Below are positions 11,729 through 23,449 of a stretch of 64,000 bases of DNA, in pieces. The DNA is from Acanthochromis polyacanthus (taxonomy: Eukaryota; Chordata; Actinopteri; Pomacentridae), in assembly GCF_021347895.1 (NCBI RefSeq), contig NC_067132.1:7362338-7426337 (forward strand), written 5' to 3'. The position numbers were made by a program, and so were the translations under genes. Each line of letters starts with the position of its first letter. The stretch's first letter is position 1. The notes beneath the pieces are model-generated. The model saw only the letters and a program-made list of their open reading frames with translations. It did not search any database and was not told where the DNA came from.

Positions 11729-14335
11729 GGCTATGTTCACACTGCAGGGCTTAATGCTCAATTCCGATTCTTTTGTGAAATCCAATATTTTTGCGAGTTC
11801 GTTCACATTTCCAATTAAATGCGACTTGTATGTGATCTCCTGTGTGAACCTCACACGACCCAAAAGTGTCCCGCATGTGGAGAAGAGTACACAACAACGA
11901 CACACGCAGAGAATGTGTTCAGTGTTTACGGAAGTAAACATGGACGCTAACAGTAAAGCATGTCTGGCAATTTCAAAGTTGTTGTCCAGCCAAAGCCAGC
12001 ATATTTATAACTTAATCGTTTTAAGGAGAAGGTCAAGAAGAAAGAGAGCCAGGATTTTGGCCCTGGCGTTTTGTGGGGCAGTAGCCGCAACGTCTGTCCA
12101 GAGAACTGTGTGGGTGCGGAGTCGCAGCCAGGAGTGGTGGGATAGTGATGTGAGAGGCTTCACAGATGCAGACTTCATTCAGAATTTTCGAATGACAAGG
12201 GCGAACTTTACGTACATACAGTGCCTTGTGAAAGTATTCGGCCCCCTTGAACTTTTCAACTTTTCGCCTCATTTCAGGCTTCAAACATAAAGATATAAAA
12301 TTCTAATTTTTTGTCAAGAATCAACAACAATTGGGACACAATCGTGAAGTGGAATTAAATTTATTGGATATTTTATACTTTTTTAACAAATAAAAAACTG
12401 AAAAGCGGGGTGTGCAATATTATTCGGCCCCTTTACTTTCAGTGCAGCAAACTCACTCCAGAAGTTCAGTGAGGATCTCTGAATGATCCAATGTTGTCCT
12501 AAATGACTGATGATGATAAATAGAATCCACCTGTGTGTAATCAAGTCTCCGTATAAATGCACCTGCTCTGTGATAGTCTCAGGGTTCTGTTTAAAGTGCA
12601 GAGAGCATCATGAAGACCAAGGAACACACCAGGCAGGTCCGAGATGCTGTTGTGGAGAAGTTTAAAGCCGGATTTGGATACAAAAAGATTTCCCAAGCTT
12701 TAAACATCTCAAGGAGCACTGTGCAAGCAATCATATTGAAATGAAAGGAGTATCAGACCACTGCAAATCTACCAAGACCCGGCCGTCCCTCTAAACTTTC
12801 ACCTCCAACAAGGAGAAGACTGATCAGAGATGCAGCCAAGAGGCCCATGATCACTCTGGATGAACTGCAGAGATCTACAGCTGAGGTGGGAGAGTCTGTC
12901 CATAGGACAACAATCAGTCGTACACTGCACAAATCTGGCCTTTATGGAAGAGTGGCAAGAAGAAAGCCATTTCTCCAAGATATCCATAAAAAGTCTCGTT
13001 TGAAGTTTGCCACAAGCCACCTGGGAGACACACCAAACATGTGGAAGAAGGTGCTCTGGTCAGATGAAACCAAAATCCAACTTTTTGGCCACAATGCAAA
13101 ACGATATGTTTGGCGTAAAACGATATGTTTGGCGTAAAAGCAACACAGCTCATCACCCTGAACACACCATCCCCACTGTCAAACATGGTGGTGGCAGCCT
13201 CATGGTTTGGGCCTGCTTTTCTTCAGCAGGGACAGGGAAGATGGTTAAAATTGATGGGAAGATGAATGGAGCCAAATACAGGACCATTCTGGAAGAAAAC
13301 CTGTTGGAGTCTGCAAAAGACTTGAGACTGGGACGGAGATTTATCTTCCAACAGGACAATGATCCAAAACATAAAGCCAAATCTACAATGGAATGGTTCA
13401 CAAATAAACGTATCCAGGTGTTAGAATGGCCAAGTCAAAGTCCAGACCTGAATCCAATCCAGAATCTGTGGGCAGAGCTGAAGACTGCTGTTGACAAACG
13501 CTCACCATCCAACCTCACTGAGCTCGAGCTGTTTTGCAAGGAAGAATGGGCAAGAATTTCAGTCTCTTGATGTGCAAAACTGATAGAGACATACCCCAAG
13601 CGACTTGCAGCTGTAATTGCAGCAAAAGGTGGCACTACTAAGTACTACTACTACTAAGTATTAATGCAAGGGGGCCGAATAATATTGCACGCCCCACTTT
13701 TCAGTTTTTTATTTAACAAAGTTTAAAATATCCAATAAATTTCGTTCCACTTCACGATTGTGTCCCACTTGTTGTTGATTCTTGACAAAAAATTAAAATT
13801 TTATATCTTTATGTTTGAAGCCTGAAATGTGGCGAAAGGTTGAAAAGTTCAAGGGGGCCGAATACTTTCACAAGGCACTGTATGTGAGCGCCTCTTTTTA
13901 ACATTCTCACGGCAAGACACACGTCTTTGGCAGTCGATATCGGTGAGCAAATGTGTTGGCGTTGGGCTGTATTGGCTGGCAACAGGTGTTTGTTACCGCA
14001 CGATAGCCAACCTCTTTGGCATAGCCAAATCCACTGTCTACTCCATAGTCCACGGGTTCTGCAGAACAGTTCATCATGTTCTCATGCCTGAGTACATAAA
14101 ACTACCACAGGGAGATGATCTGCAAGAGGTCATTGAAGGCTTCAGACAGAGATGGGGTTTCCCGCAGTGCGGAGGAGCAGTAGATGGGAGTCATATCCCC
14201 ATCATTGCTCCAGAGGAGAACCACGCGGACTATTTTAACCACAAAGGGTGGCACTCGATGATCCTGCAGGGTGTCGTGGATCATCGGTTCTGGTAAGAAA
14301 TACTGATATTTAACCATTCTAAAAATAAAAATTTA
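11729..14335 (+). mobile_element. Harbinger (PIF) transposon fragment split by a Tc1 insertion
   Basis: The left part (11729-12218) starts with a gctatgttcacactgcaggg-type terminus and codes for a basic N-terminus with SQEWWDSDVRGFTDADFIQN and MTRANFTYI. The right part (13881-14296) continues with CERL, then [36 protein letters not shown] and the catalytic-type block [10 protein letters not shown], ending VVDHRFW before a gtaag donor-like site. This is a HARBI1-type nuclease. Removing the Tc1 insert and one TA rejoins the reading frame. The last catalytic segment and the 3' terminal repeat are missing, so it is a relic. Confidence 0.87.
12219..13880 (+). mobile_element. Tc1-like transposon with ~210-bp inverted repeats, transposase broken
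   Basis: The terminal repeats begin cagtgccttgtgaaagtatt and end in the complement. Each is about 210 bp and flanked by TA (12217-12218 and 13881-13882). The transposase starts at 12610 (MKTKEHTRQVRDAVVEKF). It is inactivated by a TGA where Trp is expected (near 12742), a 19-bp tandem duplication at 13101-13138 that shifts the frame, and a TGA near 13568. The DD34E blocks are WSDETK, QQDNDPKH and SPDLNPIQNLW; the catalytic Glu of the last has become Gln. Confidence 0.93.
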
Positions 14336-14504
14336 ATTTAAAATTACTGTGGTTCATTAAATATTTACTTTGCTTTTTCACCATTTTTGTCTAGCCATAC
14401 ATCTACTAGAATGCTACCCTTTGAAACTAGAATAAATCTACCATTATATATTCACCAATTAAGCACTGTCTCCCAACAGCTTCACCAACATTTATGCTGG
14501 ATGG

Positions 14505-14778
14505 CCAGGAAGGAAGGCAGGGGACACCCTGGACAGAGTCTATCACAGGACTACACACAGAGAAAAACAAGTACAGTGACGAACAATTTAGAATCACCAA
14601 TTAACCTCAGCATGTTTTTAGACGGTGGGAAGAAGCCGGAGAACCTGGAGAAAGCCCACACATGTACAGGTAGAACATCCAAACTCCATGCAGAAAGATC
14701 CCAGGAAGGTCGGGATGTGAACCAATAATGCTTTAGCTGCAAGGCGACAGTGCTAACCACCAATTCACTGTGCAGCCC
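14505..14778 (-). mobile_element. tRNA-derived SINE copy (minus strand)
   Basis: The complement starts ggggctgcacagtgaattgg. It follows the same family as the copies at 49786 and 56050: a tRNA-like head with a gtggttagcactgtcgcc A box, then catggagtttg and ccaattaac-type body blocks. The head's B box is mutated. The (GGAT)n tail is absent. Confidence 0.75.
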
Positions 14779-14779
14779 C

Positions 14780-17700
14780 TAATATAGATCTTTCACTCCT
14801 AATATATGTCATCCTCTTTTTGTATAGGACTGTATTGTGTGTCACACCTCTTTTATACTTCATGGCATGTGTGTGTATGTGTTAAAAAAATTCAAATGTA
14901 TGACACTGAAATTCATTATGCCACATGATGAACTGCATTATCAGTAAATATATACTTTAAGCTGCTACAAACACTGTTCTGCTCATCATAAAATCCAGCA
15001 TCAGGCTGGAACAAAACAACTAACAGATGATACAGCTGGGCCACATATCATACTTAACTGACGTCACTTTAAAATGACGACTCCAAGGCAAATGTCTCAT
15101 TTCGTTCAACGTTTACAGTCTCAGCTCCTCTCTATCCCTGTTCCTCTAATATTTCCAGTGGGAGGGACAAAGAATTAAGTATGTATTAGCTGAAAAATAA
15201 GAAGAGCAATTGTTATTATGCTTCTTCTTCTGACTCCTCCTGGCTAAAAAAATGAAATGATGTGTCCCTGCCATCATCCTTTTAACCTGCCACATAACAG
15301 TGTTTCTACACAGCAATATGTTTTCTGTACAGGCCAGCATTCTCAGCTCACACATTCCATGGTTGATTTACATAAGGTCTGTTTTGGGAGAGAATAATGA
15401 CATTTTATTCTAGATGGAAGGTCAAACCAGAGAGAAAGCCATCTTCATTCACACATTCAAATCCTGGATTCTGAACGACACAAAAACACAGATTAGAGCA
15501 GCTTTAAGCCTTGCTAAAAAAACAAACAAAAAAAAACAATACAATACAAAGACACTGCAGACGATAGCATTTCTGTAAGTTTCCACAATAATCATAAAGA
15601 CTAATAACAGTGACGATAACAATGCAGCTTACCTAAAATGACAAGAATATAAACTGAACCAGCAGACAGTTGAGATGGCTAAAAAATATCGTCGGGGAGT
15701 TTGGCAATAATTTAGCATCCTTTGTTATTCTTTGCTCTGCGTGACAGACAGTAGTTTGTGGAAGCTGTGCTCATGTGGCCAATTAAAGCAGTCAAAGATC
15801 TATGGAGGAGATAAGGACATTAATGTAACAGAGACTGATACATAATAGGAGAAGGACACCAGAGGAGACAAAGGGAGTGCAGGATGAAAAAATTAAACTA
15901 CAACCGCAGCTTCTCTGAAGAAGAGCAGTTATTAGCGCTTCACACACTTCCATAATTCCACAATGTGTGTGTCTGCATGCACCTAACATTGTAGCTGGAT
16001 GTGGGAAAGAGCATTCGATTCTTCCAGTTCTGCTGATCAATAGAAAAGGGAACTTCTCAGCTCTGCCTAGTCACCAGTTACCATCCCCGGTTGCCACAGT
16101 AACAGGAGGTAGTGACACATTTGGCTGAGCTGATGTTTATTTTTACTAATCTCCCAGCATGACTGACTCTATTTCTGCAGTGGAGATACATGGATGCCAA
16201 GGAAGAACAAAGTCACCATGGTGATGAGGTGATGAGCTCGCTGTCTTACAAGGATGAAAAAGACCATACACGAACACAGAAAAGAAAGAAAGGAGACAAC
16301 AATATGAGGCCACTAATAGTCTCTGCACATAGCCTCAACACAGGACTCCGATCAGAACATCTGGATTTAGATCACTGCTTTCTTTACTGACTCCATGTTG
16401 TCTATATTAACCCAATACTTAGCTGAAAATATAGATGACTGAAGTTAAATCATCAGATGAATTTGCCATTTTCAGAGACATTTAGCTGTACTCTGCAAAC
16501 ATCTTGATGGCCTCACATTGTCTCTTGAGGAAGAGTGTCATTACCTCCACTGCACTACAACTTTAACCTACAGGTTAGGCTTTAGTATGGCTGCTCAGTG
16601 ACAGCTCAGCATTAACCCTTATTATTTTCTTGTATATTGTGTAGGATCCACCAGTCATTATCAGCAGTGAAACAGAACCAGGACAGAGTTTTGTTTATTC
16701 CAGCACCTATAGCTCTGGAGTCCAAGCACCTCTGCAGCCACAGGATGGAGACGGGCTCCCCTTTTGATCAGCGAAGCAAGAGGGACACCAGGACACCATG
16801 CCAGATGTGGGACATGTCTGGCATGGGGGCGCGAAGCACCGAGTCAGCAGGAAGCGAGGCCGAGAGCTGACTTTAAAGGATTCCCCCTAATACAGACCTC
16901 CAGGATGTGTATTGGACCTGTCTTAGCAATAGACTGGCTCAAAACCTCAAAAAAATCAAAACTCAAAGGAGTTTTGTCCAGAATTATGGATGTACATAAA
17001 AGTATGTACATCCATTTCACCAAACAAGTGAACTTTTCAATGACTTCATGATTAATCTACCTCTTGCCTTACTTTTAATATTTTATTCCTCCTGATTAGT
17101 ATCAATGTCATAATTTAACCTGTTTGCCGATCACATATGAGCATGTTTGGTATCATTTTCATCAGCTATCAGTAATGCTCCTTGATAAACCATGTTCACC
17201 AAATTTCAATATTTTGGAAAGTTACAGAAATTACCTGAAAATGTAACTCTGTGAGGGACATCTGGACATCAGCCCTCCCCAACAGAGATTGGTCCACATG
17301 CCCCCCTCCCGTAATGAGATGCAAGAATCCATTTTAAAAGACCATGTCTGAAAGTACCATGTTGAGTTCTCCTGAATTTTGAAGTCGACTTGCTATCCAT
17401 CACTCTGAGACTCCACTCTGTCCACCGTTGTTCTGACCGGACCGCACGCATCATCGTCGCCTTGGTCATCATCATCACGAGTACCTTCCAGTCACTGAAT
17501 ACTTGGTGCATTCTTCTAAATTCTTAGATTCCCTAAATCCATTCATTTGGCAAACTTTCACATTGGCATTTCCCAAAAGTTACGGCTGCTTTCAGGTGTG
17601 ATCTTCTAATTCCTTCCTCCCAGAGCGCCATATTATAACGTAATATTCTCCCAATATTGCACTGTAATATTGTACTCTATTCCTTCCCTTTCCTGTCATT

Positions 17701-18010
17701 CACATTCCGCTTATTGTTTGTTTTGCATTAGTGTTTTGTGTTGTATGTGTGTTGTTGTGCTCTTAGTGACAGACGTCATTATTCATAGTTAGTTGTTGTT
17801 GTCTTGTTGTTGTTAGTAAATAAATGTTTTAGTAACTAAATCCAGTTGACTCAATTGTTTATTGTTCACATTTTGGTCCCTAACTTGTATTTGATTCCAG
17901 CTACCGAAATTCTACTCATAATCTTATTGAGCTAAAATAATTCCCTTGATTACTTTATGAGGTTTTTCTTGTCTGCAGCAAGAGATGTTTCAGATGCTGG
18001 ATTATTATTT
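14780..18010. other. sspo intron: nothing recognised
   Basis: A unique-looking AT-rich stretch with only chance ORFs. A short hairpin (ggatgtacat with its complement near 16987-17012) is the only structure noted. Confidence 0.5.
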
Positions 18011-18944
18011 TTAGGCTAACTCAAATATTTCGCTGGTCGAAAACTTTATGGACCTTGCTTTGTGCACTGATGCACAGTCATGTTGGAAGAGGAAGGGGCC
18101 AGCTCCAAACTGTTCCCACAAAGAGAGCACGGAATTGTCCAAAATGTCTTGGTATGCTGAAGCATTCAGAGTTCCTTTCACTGGAATTAAGGGGCCAAGC
18201 CCAGCTCCTGAGAAACAAGTGCACACCATAATCCCCCCTCCACCAAACTTTACACTTGGCACAATGCAGTCTGACAAGTATGGTTCTCCTGGCAACCGCC
18301 AAACCCGGACTGGTCCATCAGATTGCCAGATGGAGAAGCGCCATTGGTCACTCCAGAGAAGGCGTCTCCACCGCTCTAGAGTCCAGTGGCGGCGTGCTTT
18401 ACACCACTGCATTCGAGACTTTGCGTTGCACTTGGTGATTTATGGCTTTGATGCAGCTGATTGGCCACAGAAACCCATTCCATGAAGCTCTCTGCTGAAG
18501 CACTGTTCTTGAGCTAATCTGAAGGCCACATGAAGTTTGAAGGTCTGTAGCGATTGACTGCAGAAAGTTGGCGACCTCTTGACACCATGCGCCTCAGCAT
18601 TCGCTGACTCCGCTCCATCAGTTTACGTGGCCGACCACTAGGTGGCTGAGTTGCTGTTGTTCCCACACACTTCCACTTTCTTATAATACAGCTTACAGTT
18701 GACTGTGGAATATTTAGGAGCGAGGAAATGTCACGACTGGATTTGTTGCACAGGTGGCATCCTATCACAGTTCCACGCTGGAATTCACTGAGCTCCTGAG
18801 AGCGACCCATTCTTTCACAAATGTTTGTAAAAGCAGTCTGCATGTCTAGGTGCTTGATTTTATTCACCTGTGGTCATGGAAGTGATTGGAACACCTGATT
18901 CTGATTATCTGGATGGATGAGTGAATACTTTTGGCAATATACTG
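18011..18944 (-). pseudogene. Truncated Tc1-like transposon (different family)
   Basis: Its right end carries the terminal sequence cagtatattgccaaaagtat (complement), next to TA at 18945-18946. The minus strand encodes MGRSQELSEFQRGTVIGCHL and a helix-turn-helix (STVSCIIRKW) from 18867. Then comes a second frame with [12 protein letters not shown] and [13 protein letters not shown]. The third catalytic residue and the left terminal repeat are lost, and the coding frame is broken near 18490-18510. It is a dead copy. Confidence 0.87.
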
Positions 18945-19263
18945 TATTTTCTTCATGGCCCCATGTATGATGAAAATAAAGCTATTTTAATTCTAATTCT
19001 ATTGGGGTAAACTGTTCTATTCACATGCTGGACATTCTTAATTTAATTTATATTATAAAGAAAAATGTAGGGTCTAACATTACAGAATCTGATTTAAGAC
19101 AAGTAACTCCACATTCCTGATTTGCAGCAGTTTGTGATGACAACCAGCAGCTTTGAAATCAGTTTGTTCCATTTTAGTCAACTTGCTACCCGTATTGATA
19201 TGACTGTGCCCTCAGGTTTGCGTTATATTTATGTACTATCTTCTGTGTGTCTCATCTCCGTAC

Positions 19264-19394
19264 CTCCAGGATGACATCAGTCCTGGACAGACATCGCCCC
19301 CTGCAGAAGCTGACTTCCACGTTGTCCAGCCGACAGTCTCCCTTGGTGATGTTGCGAAGTTGCACATGGCGATGACACTCTGGCTCCGTCTCAC
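19264..19394 (-). CDS. sspo: sspo exon: first half of C-terminal cystine knot (CTCK)
   Basis: Follows the acceptor cgtcttccttcag and reads GETEPECHRHVQLRNITKG, then CRLDNVEVSFCRGRC and TDVILE, ending GAG|GTACGG at phase 0. It carries four cysteines and the C-x-G-x-C core of the cystine knot that lets SCO-spondin and mucins dimerise. Asn in RNITKG is a potential N-glycosylation site. A LINE insertion lies 36 nt upstream of its acceptor. Confidence 0.92.
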
Positions 19395-19430
19395 CTGAAG
19401 GAAGACGAGGGAGCAAAGAGATGGGAGTCA

Positions 19431-22400
19431 TCCATCCATCCATCCATTTTCCTCCGCTTATCCGGGGCCGGGTCGCGGGGGCAGCAGGCGAAGCAGGTCG
19501 TTCCAGACGTCCCTCCCCCCAGCGACGCTTTCCAGCTTTTCCTGGGAAATCCCGAGGCGTTCCCAGGCCAGACGAGATATATAATCTCTCCAGCGAGTTC
19601 TGGGTCTGCCCCGGGGTCTCCTCCCAGACGAACGTGCTCGGAAAACCTCCAGAGGAAGTCTCCCTGGAGGCATCCAAATCAGGTGGCCAAACCACCTCAA
19701 CTGGCTCCTTTCGATGCGAAGGAGCAGCGGCTCTACTCCGAGCTCCCTCCGGATGTCTGAGCTCCTCACCCTATCTCTAAGGCTGAGCCCAGCCACCCTA
19801 CAGAGGAAGCTCATTTTGGCCGCTTGTATCCGCGATCTTGTTCTTTCGGTCACTACCCAAAGCTCATGACCATAGGTGAGGGTTGGAACGTAGATGGACT
19901 GGTAAATCGAGAGCTTCGCCTTACGGCTCAGCTCCCTCTTCACCACGATGGTCCGGTACAACGCCCGCATTACTGCTGACGCCGCACCGATCCGCCTGTC
20001 CATCTCTCGCTCCATTTTCCCATCACTCGTGAACAAGATCCCGAGATACTTAAACTCCTTCGCTTGGGGAAGCAACTCCCCCCCAACCCGGAGGAAGCAC
20101 TCCACCGGTTTCCGGCAGAGAACCATGGCCTCGGACTTGGAGGTGATGATCCGCATCCCTGCCGCTTCACACTCAGCTGCAAACCGCTCCAGTGCGTGCC
20201 GGAGGTCACGGTCTGAGGATGCCAACAAAACCACATCATCCGCAAAAAGCAGAGAAGTGATCCTGAGGCTCCCAAACCGAAAACCCTCCCCACCACGACT
20301 GCGCCTTGAAATCCTGTCCATGAAAACCACAAACAGGATTGGAGACAAGGGGCAGCCCTGGCGGGTCCAACACCCACCAGAAACGTGTCTGACTTAATGC
20401 CGAGTATGCGGACACAGCTCTCACTTTGGTTGTATAGGGACCGAACGGCCCGTAACAACGAGCCTCGGACCCCATACTCCCGTAGTGCCCCCCACAAAGC
20501 CCCTCGGGGGACACGGTCATAGGCCTTCTCCAGATCTACAAAACACGTGTAGACTGGCAGGTCATACTCCCATGACCCCCTCAGCAGCTCCGCAAGGGTA
20601 AAGAGCTGGTCCGCTGTTCCACGACCGGGACGGAATCCGCATTGCTCCTCCTGAATCCGAGGTTCGACTATCGGTCGGATCCTCCCTTCCAGCACCCGAG
20701 AGTAAACTTTCCCGGGGAGGCTGAGAAGTGTGATACCACGGTAATTGGCACACACTCTCCGATCCCCCTTTTTAAAAATAGGGACCACCACCCCGGTCTG
20801 CCACTCCCCAGGTACTGTACCCGATGCCCACGCGACATTGTATAGACGTGTCAACCAAGACAGTCCAACAATGTCCAGAGCCTTCAGCATCTCAGGGCAA
20901 ATCTCGTCCACACCTGGCGCCTTGCCACCGAGGAGCTTTTTAACTACCTCGGCGACCTCTGCCACGGATATGGACGCAGATACCCCTGAGTCTTCAGGCT
21001 CTGCCTCCTCCATAGAGGACGTGTTTACCGGGTTCAGGAGTTCCTCGAAGTGTTCTTTCCACCGCTCGACGATATCCCCAGTACGGGTCAACAGTTCTCC
21101 ACCCCGACCGTACACAGCCTGAGCGAAGCCCTGCCTCCCCTTCCTGAGGCGTCGAATGGTTTGCCAGAACTTCCCCGAGGTTGACCGAAAGTCCTTCTCC
21201 ATGGCCTCCCCGAACTCCTCCCACACCCGAGTTTTAGCTTCCACAACTGCCGCAGCTGCCCTTTTGGCCAGCCGGTACCTGTCAGCTGCTTCAGGAAACC
21301 CCCGAGCCAACCAGGCTCGAAAAGTCTCCTTTTTCAGCCTGACGGCCTCCCTCACCGCTGGTGTCCACCAGCGGGTCCTTGGATTGCCGTCGCGACAGGC
21401 ACCAGTGACCTTCAGACCACAGCTCCTAACAGCTGCTTCTGCAATGGAGGCTTTGAACATGGACCACTCAGAATCCATGTCCCCAATCTCCCCCGGGATG
21501 CAGGAGAAACTCTTCCGGAGGTGGGAGTTGAAAACCCTACGGACAGGGTCCTCCGCCAGACGTTCCCAGTTCACCCGCACTACACGTTTGGGTTTACCAG
21601 GTCTGTCCGGCAGTCTTCCCCGCCATCGGATCCAACTCACCACCAGGTGGTGATCAGATGACAGCTCTGCACCTCTCTTCACCCGAGTGTCCAAGACATA
21701 CAGCCGCAGTCTGATGATACGACTATAAAGTTAATCATCGACCTTTGGCCTAAGGTGCTCTGGTACCAAGTACACTTATGAGCAACCTTATTGCTCGAAC
21801 ATGTGTTTGTTATGGCCAAACCATGACTAGCACAGAAGTCCAATAACAAAACACCACTCGGGTTCAGATCGGGCAGGCCGTTCCTCCCAATCACCCCCCT
21901 CCAGGTTTCTCCATCGTTGCCCACGTGAGCGTTGAAGTCTCCCAGGAGAACTATGGAATCCCCGGGCGGTACCCCTTCCAGGACCCACCCAGAGACTCCA
22001 AGAAGGCCGTTCAGAGGACAGCACTTCCTCTGAACTGCTGTTCGGCGCATAAGCACAGACAACAGTCAGAGTTTTCCCCCCTGGAACACGAAGTCGCAGA
22101 GAGGCGACCCTCTCGTTCTCCGGGGAGAACTCCAACAAAGCGGCGCTCAGCCGGGGGCTTGTTGAGTATCCCCACACCCGCCCGGCGCTCTCACCCTGGG
22201 CAACTCTGGAGTAGGAGAGAGTCCAACCCCTCTCCAGGATTCTGGTTCCAGAACCCTTGCTGTGCGTGGAGGCGAGCCCAACTATATCTAGTCGGTATCG
22301 CTCCACCTCCCGCACCAGCTCAGGTTCCTTCCCCGCCAGTAAGGTGACATTCCACGTCCCAGAGCTAGTCTACACCACCAGGGGGCGGCACGCCAGGCAC

Positions 22401-22435
22401 CCGCTCCTGTCTACTGCCCGGTGGGCATAGCACCC
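19431..22435 (-). mobile_element. Rex3-like (RTE-type) LINE with a 13-bp target duplication
   Basis: The element lies in the same orientation as sspo and ends in a (GGAT)n tail at 19431-19452. The direct repeat gagatgggagtca is present at 19418-19430 and 22436-22448, fixing both ends. It encodes an APE-type endonuclease ([10 protein letters not shown] near 21940) and a reverse transcriptase (CFVDLEKAYDRVPR, then LLFADDVVLLAS near 20250). A short GGATG-type tail is recorded for fish Rex3, hence the name; clade assignment is from memory. At 3005 bp it is near full length for this type but probably 5'-truncated. Confidence 0.88.
19458..22315 (-). pseudogene. Reverse transcriptase/endonuclease ORF of the Rex3-like LINE, frameshifted
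   Basis: The coding region is split into overlapping frames: 22315-21827 and 22062-21679 (endonuclease), 21694-about 20370 (endonuclease end and RT fingers/palm) and 20348-19458 (FADD palm, thumb and C-terminus). The main break is near 20370-20390, where the frame leaves VGVG and the expected Q-G-C-P-L-S-P block is read out of frame. The C-terminal block WFGHLIWMPPGRLP is preserved. The copy cannot make a full protein. Confidence 0.85.
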
Positions 22436-22929
22436 GAGATGGGAGTCAGTAAAACGGAAAACAAAAGGCAAGGAAAATTAAATGTATGAAACGAGAAACA
22501 CACATTTTTTGTACTTGCATGAAAAGAAGGAGAGAAGTGACAGACGGAAGAGACTCGAAGAGAGTTCCTTGCAGAGAACACAGTAACATTGGCCCTCAGC
22601 ATGTGACATTTCCTCCACTGGGATGCAGATTAAAGTCCCAGTGTTAGATTAAGTCATGTAATCTCTCACTAATTGGGGGACTGCAGCACTCAGTTTTTTA
22701 GCCTCCTATAAGGAGAACTATAGAAAATCGAGATGCATTTAAATGGTTTTGAACCACAGTGACTTGGTATGTTTGCTGAGAATCGTTTGTTTTACAGGGA
22801 GTGTTTCAGTTTCAGTAGTACTTCAGTAGTCTGAGCATCAACACAGCTCAGAGATGAGAGTAAATATGTAGTTTGATGGACAGGGAACAGGGCTAGGGCT
22901 AACCCTATGCAAACAACAGCCACAGATTA

Positions 22930-23133
22930 TTAAATATATGCCTTTTTTTAAAGTTATTTTTCCGCCTTTATTATATAGGACAGTGGAGAGACAGGAAGCA
23001 TAGGGATGAAGAGTGGGGTAATGACTTGCAGCAAATGGCCATGGACTGGACTTCGGATCCATGGCCACTGCTTTGGGGACTACAGTTCCTGTTCATGGGT
23101 CATCCACTCAACCAGCTGCGCTACTGGGGGCTC
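22930..23133 (-). mobile_element. tRNA-derived SINE remnant (second family)
   Basis: The complement reads agtagcgcagctggttgagt, a tRNA-like A box. About 55 nt later comes ggatccgaagtcc, a decayed B box. The body ends cctgtctctccactgtccta. This differs from the family at 49786. Confidence 0.68.
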
Positions 23134-23244
23134 CATAAAGTGTGCTTTCAATCCTTCAAACAAACCTGTGATGTCTGAACACAGTCCCCAAGCTGACATG
23201 TTTGTTTTTTGTTGTTGTTGTTTTTTCCATATTGTTTGTTACAC

Positions 23245-23305
23245 CAACCTGAAATTGCCTTCTACAGACTGGACAGCAGCTGCCTGGTTCCCTACTTTGA
23301 CCTCC
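23245..23305 (-). CDS. sspo: sspo exon: C-terminal half of the last VWC domain
   Basis: Encodes GGQSREPGSCCPVCRRQF, the CC-P-x-C end of a VWC module, lying alone 17.5 kb from the previous exon. Phase 0 after GAT-CAG requires the second AG of tttttcagag as acceptor. Two donors are possible. TTG|GTGTAA (end 23245, phase 1) pairs with the strong acceptor before 19394. CAG|GTTGGT (end 23249, phase 0) would pair with a weaker AG five bases further on. Both keep the frame and differ only by the residues V-G-E. Confidence 0.76.
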
Positions 23306-23449
23306 CTCTGAAAAAAAGATGACAAGATTGTTCTTACAAGCATTCACTGAACTACAGAGAGGGCACGCTGACAAATAACAATCCAATGGACAGTCTATGA
23401 GACACGGTTAACAACTTTCCATTGTAACAAGTGACATAGTAAACGCACC

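Noticed and set aside
16987..17012. Hairpin ggatgtacat ... atgtacatcc as a possible small RNA
   Set aside because: The stem is only about 10 bp with no further pairing; likely chance.
19421..22347. Plus-strand ORFs of 119-165 codons
   Set aside because: They are antisense to the GC-rich Rex3-like coding region.
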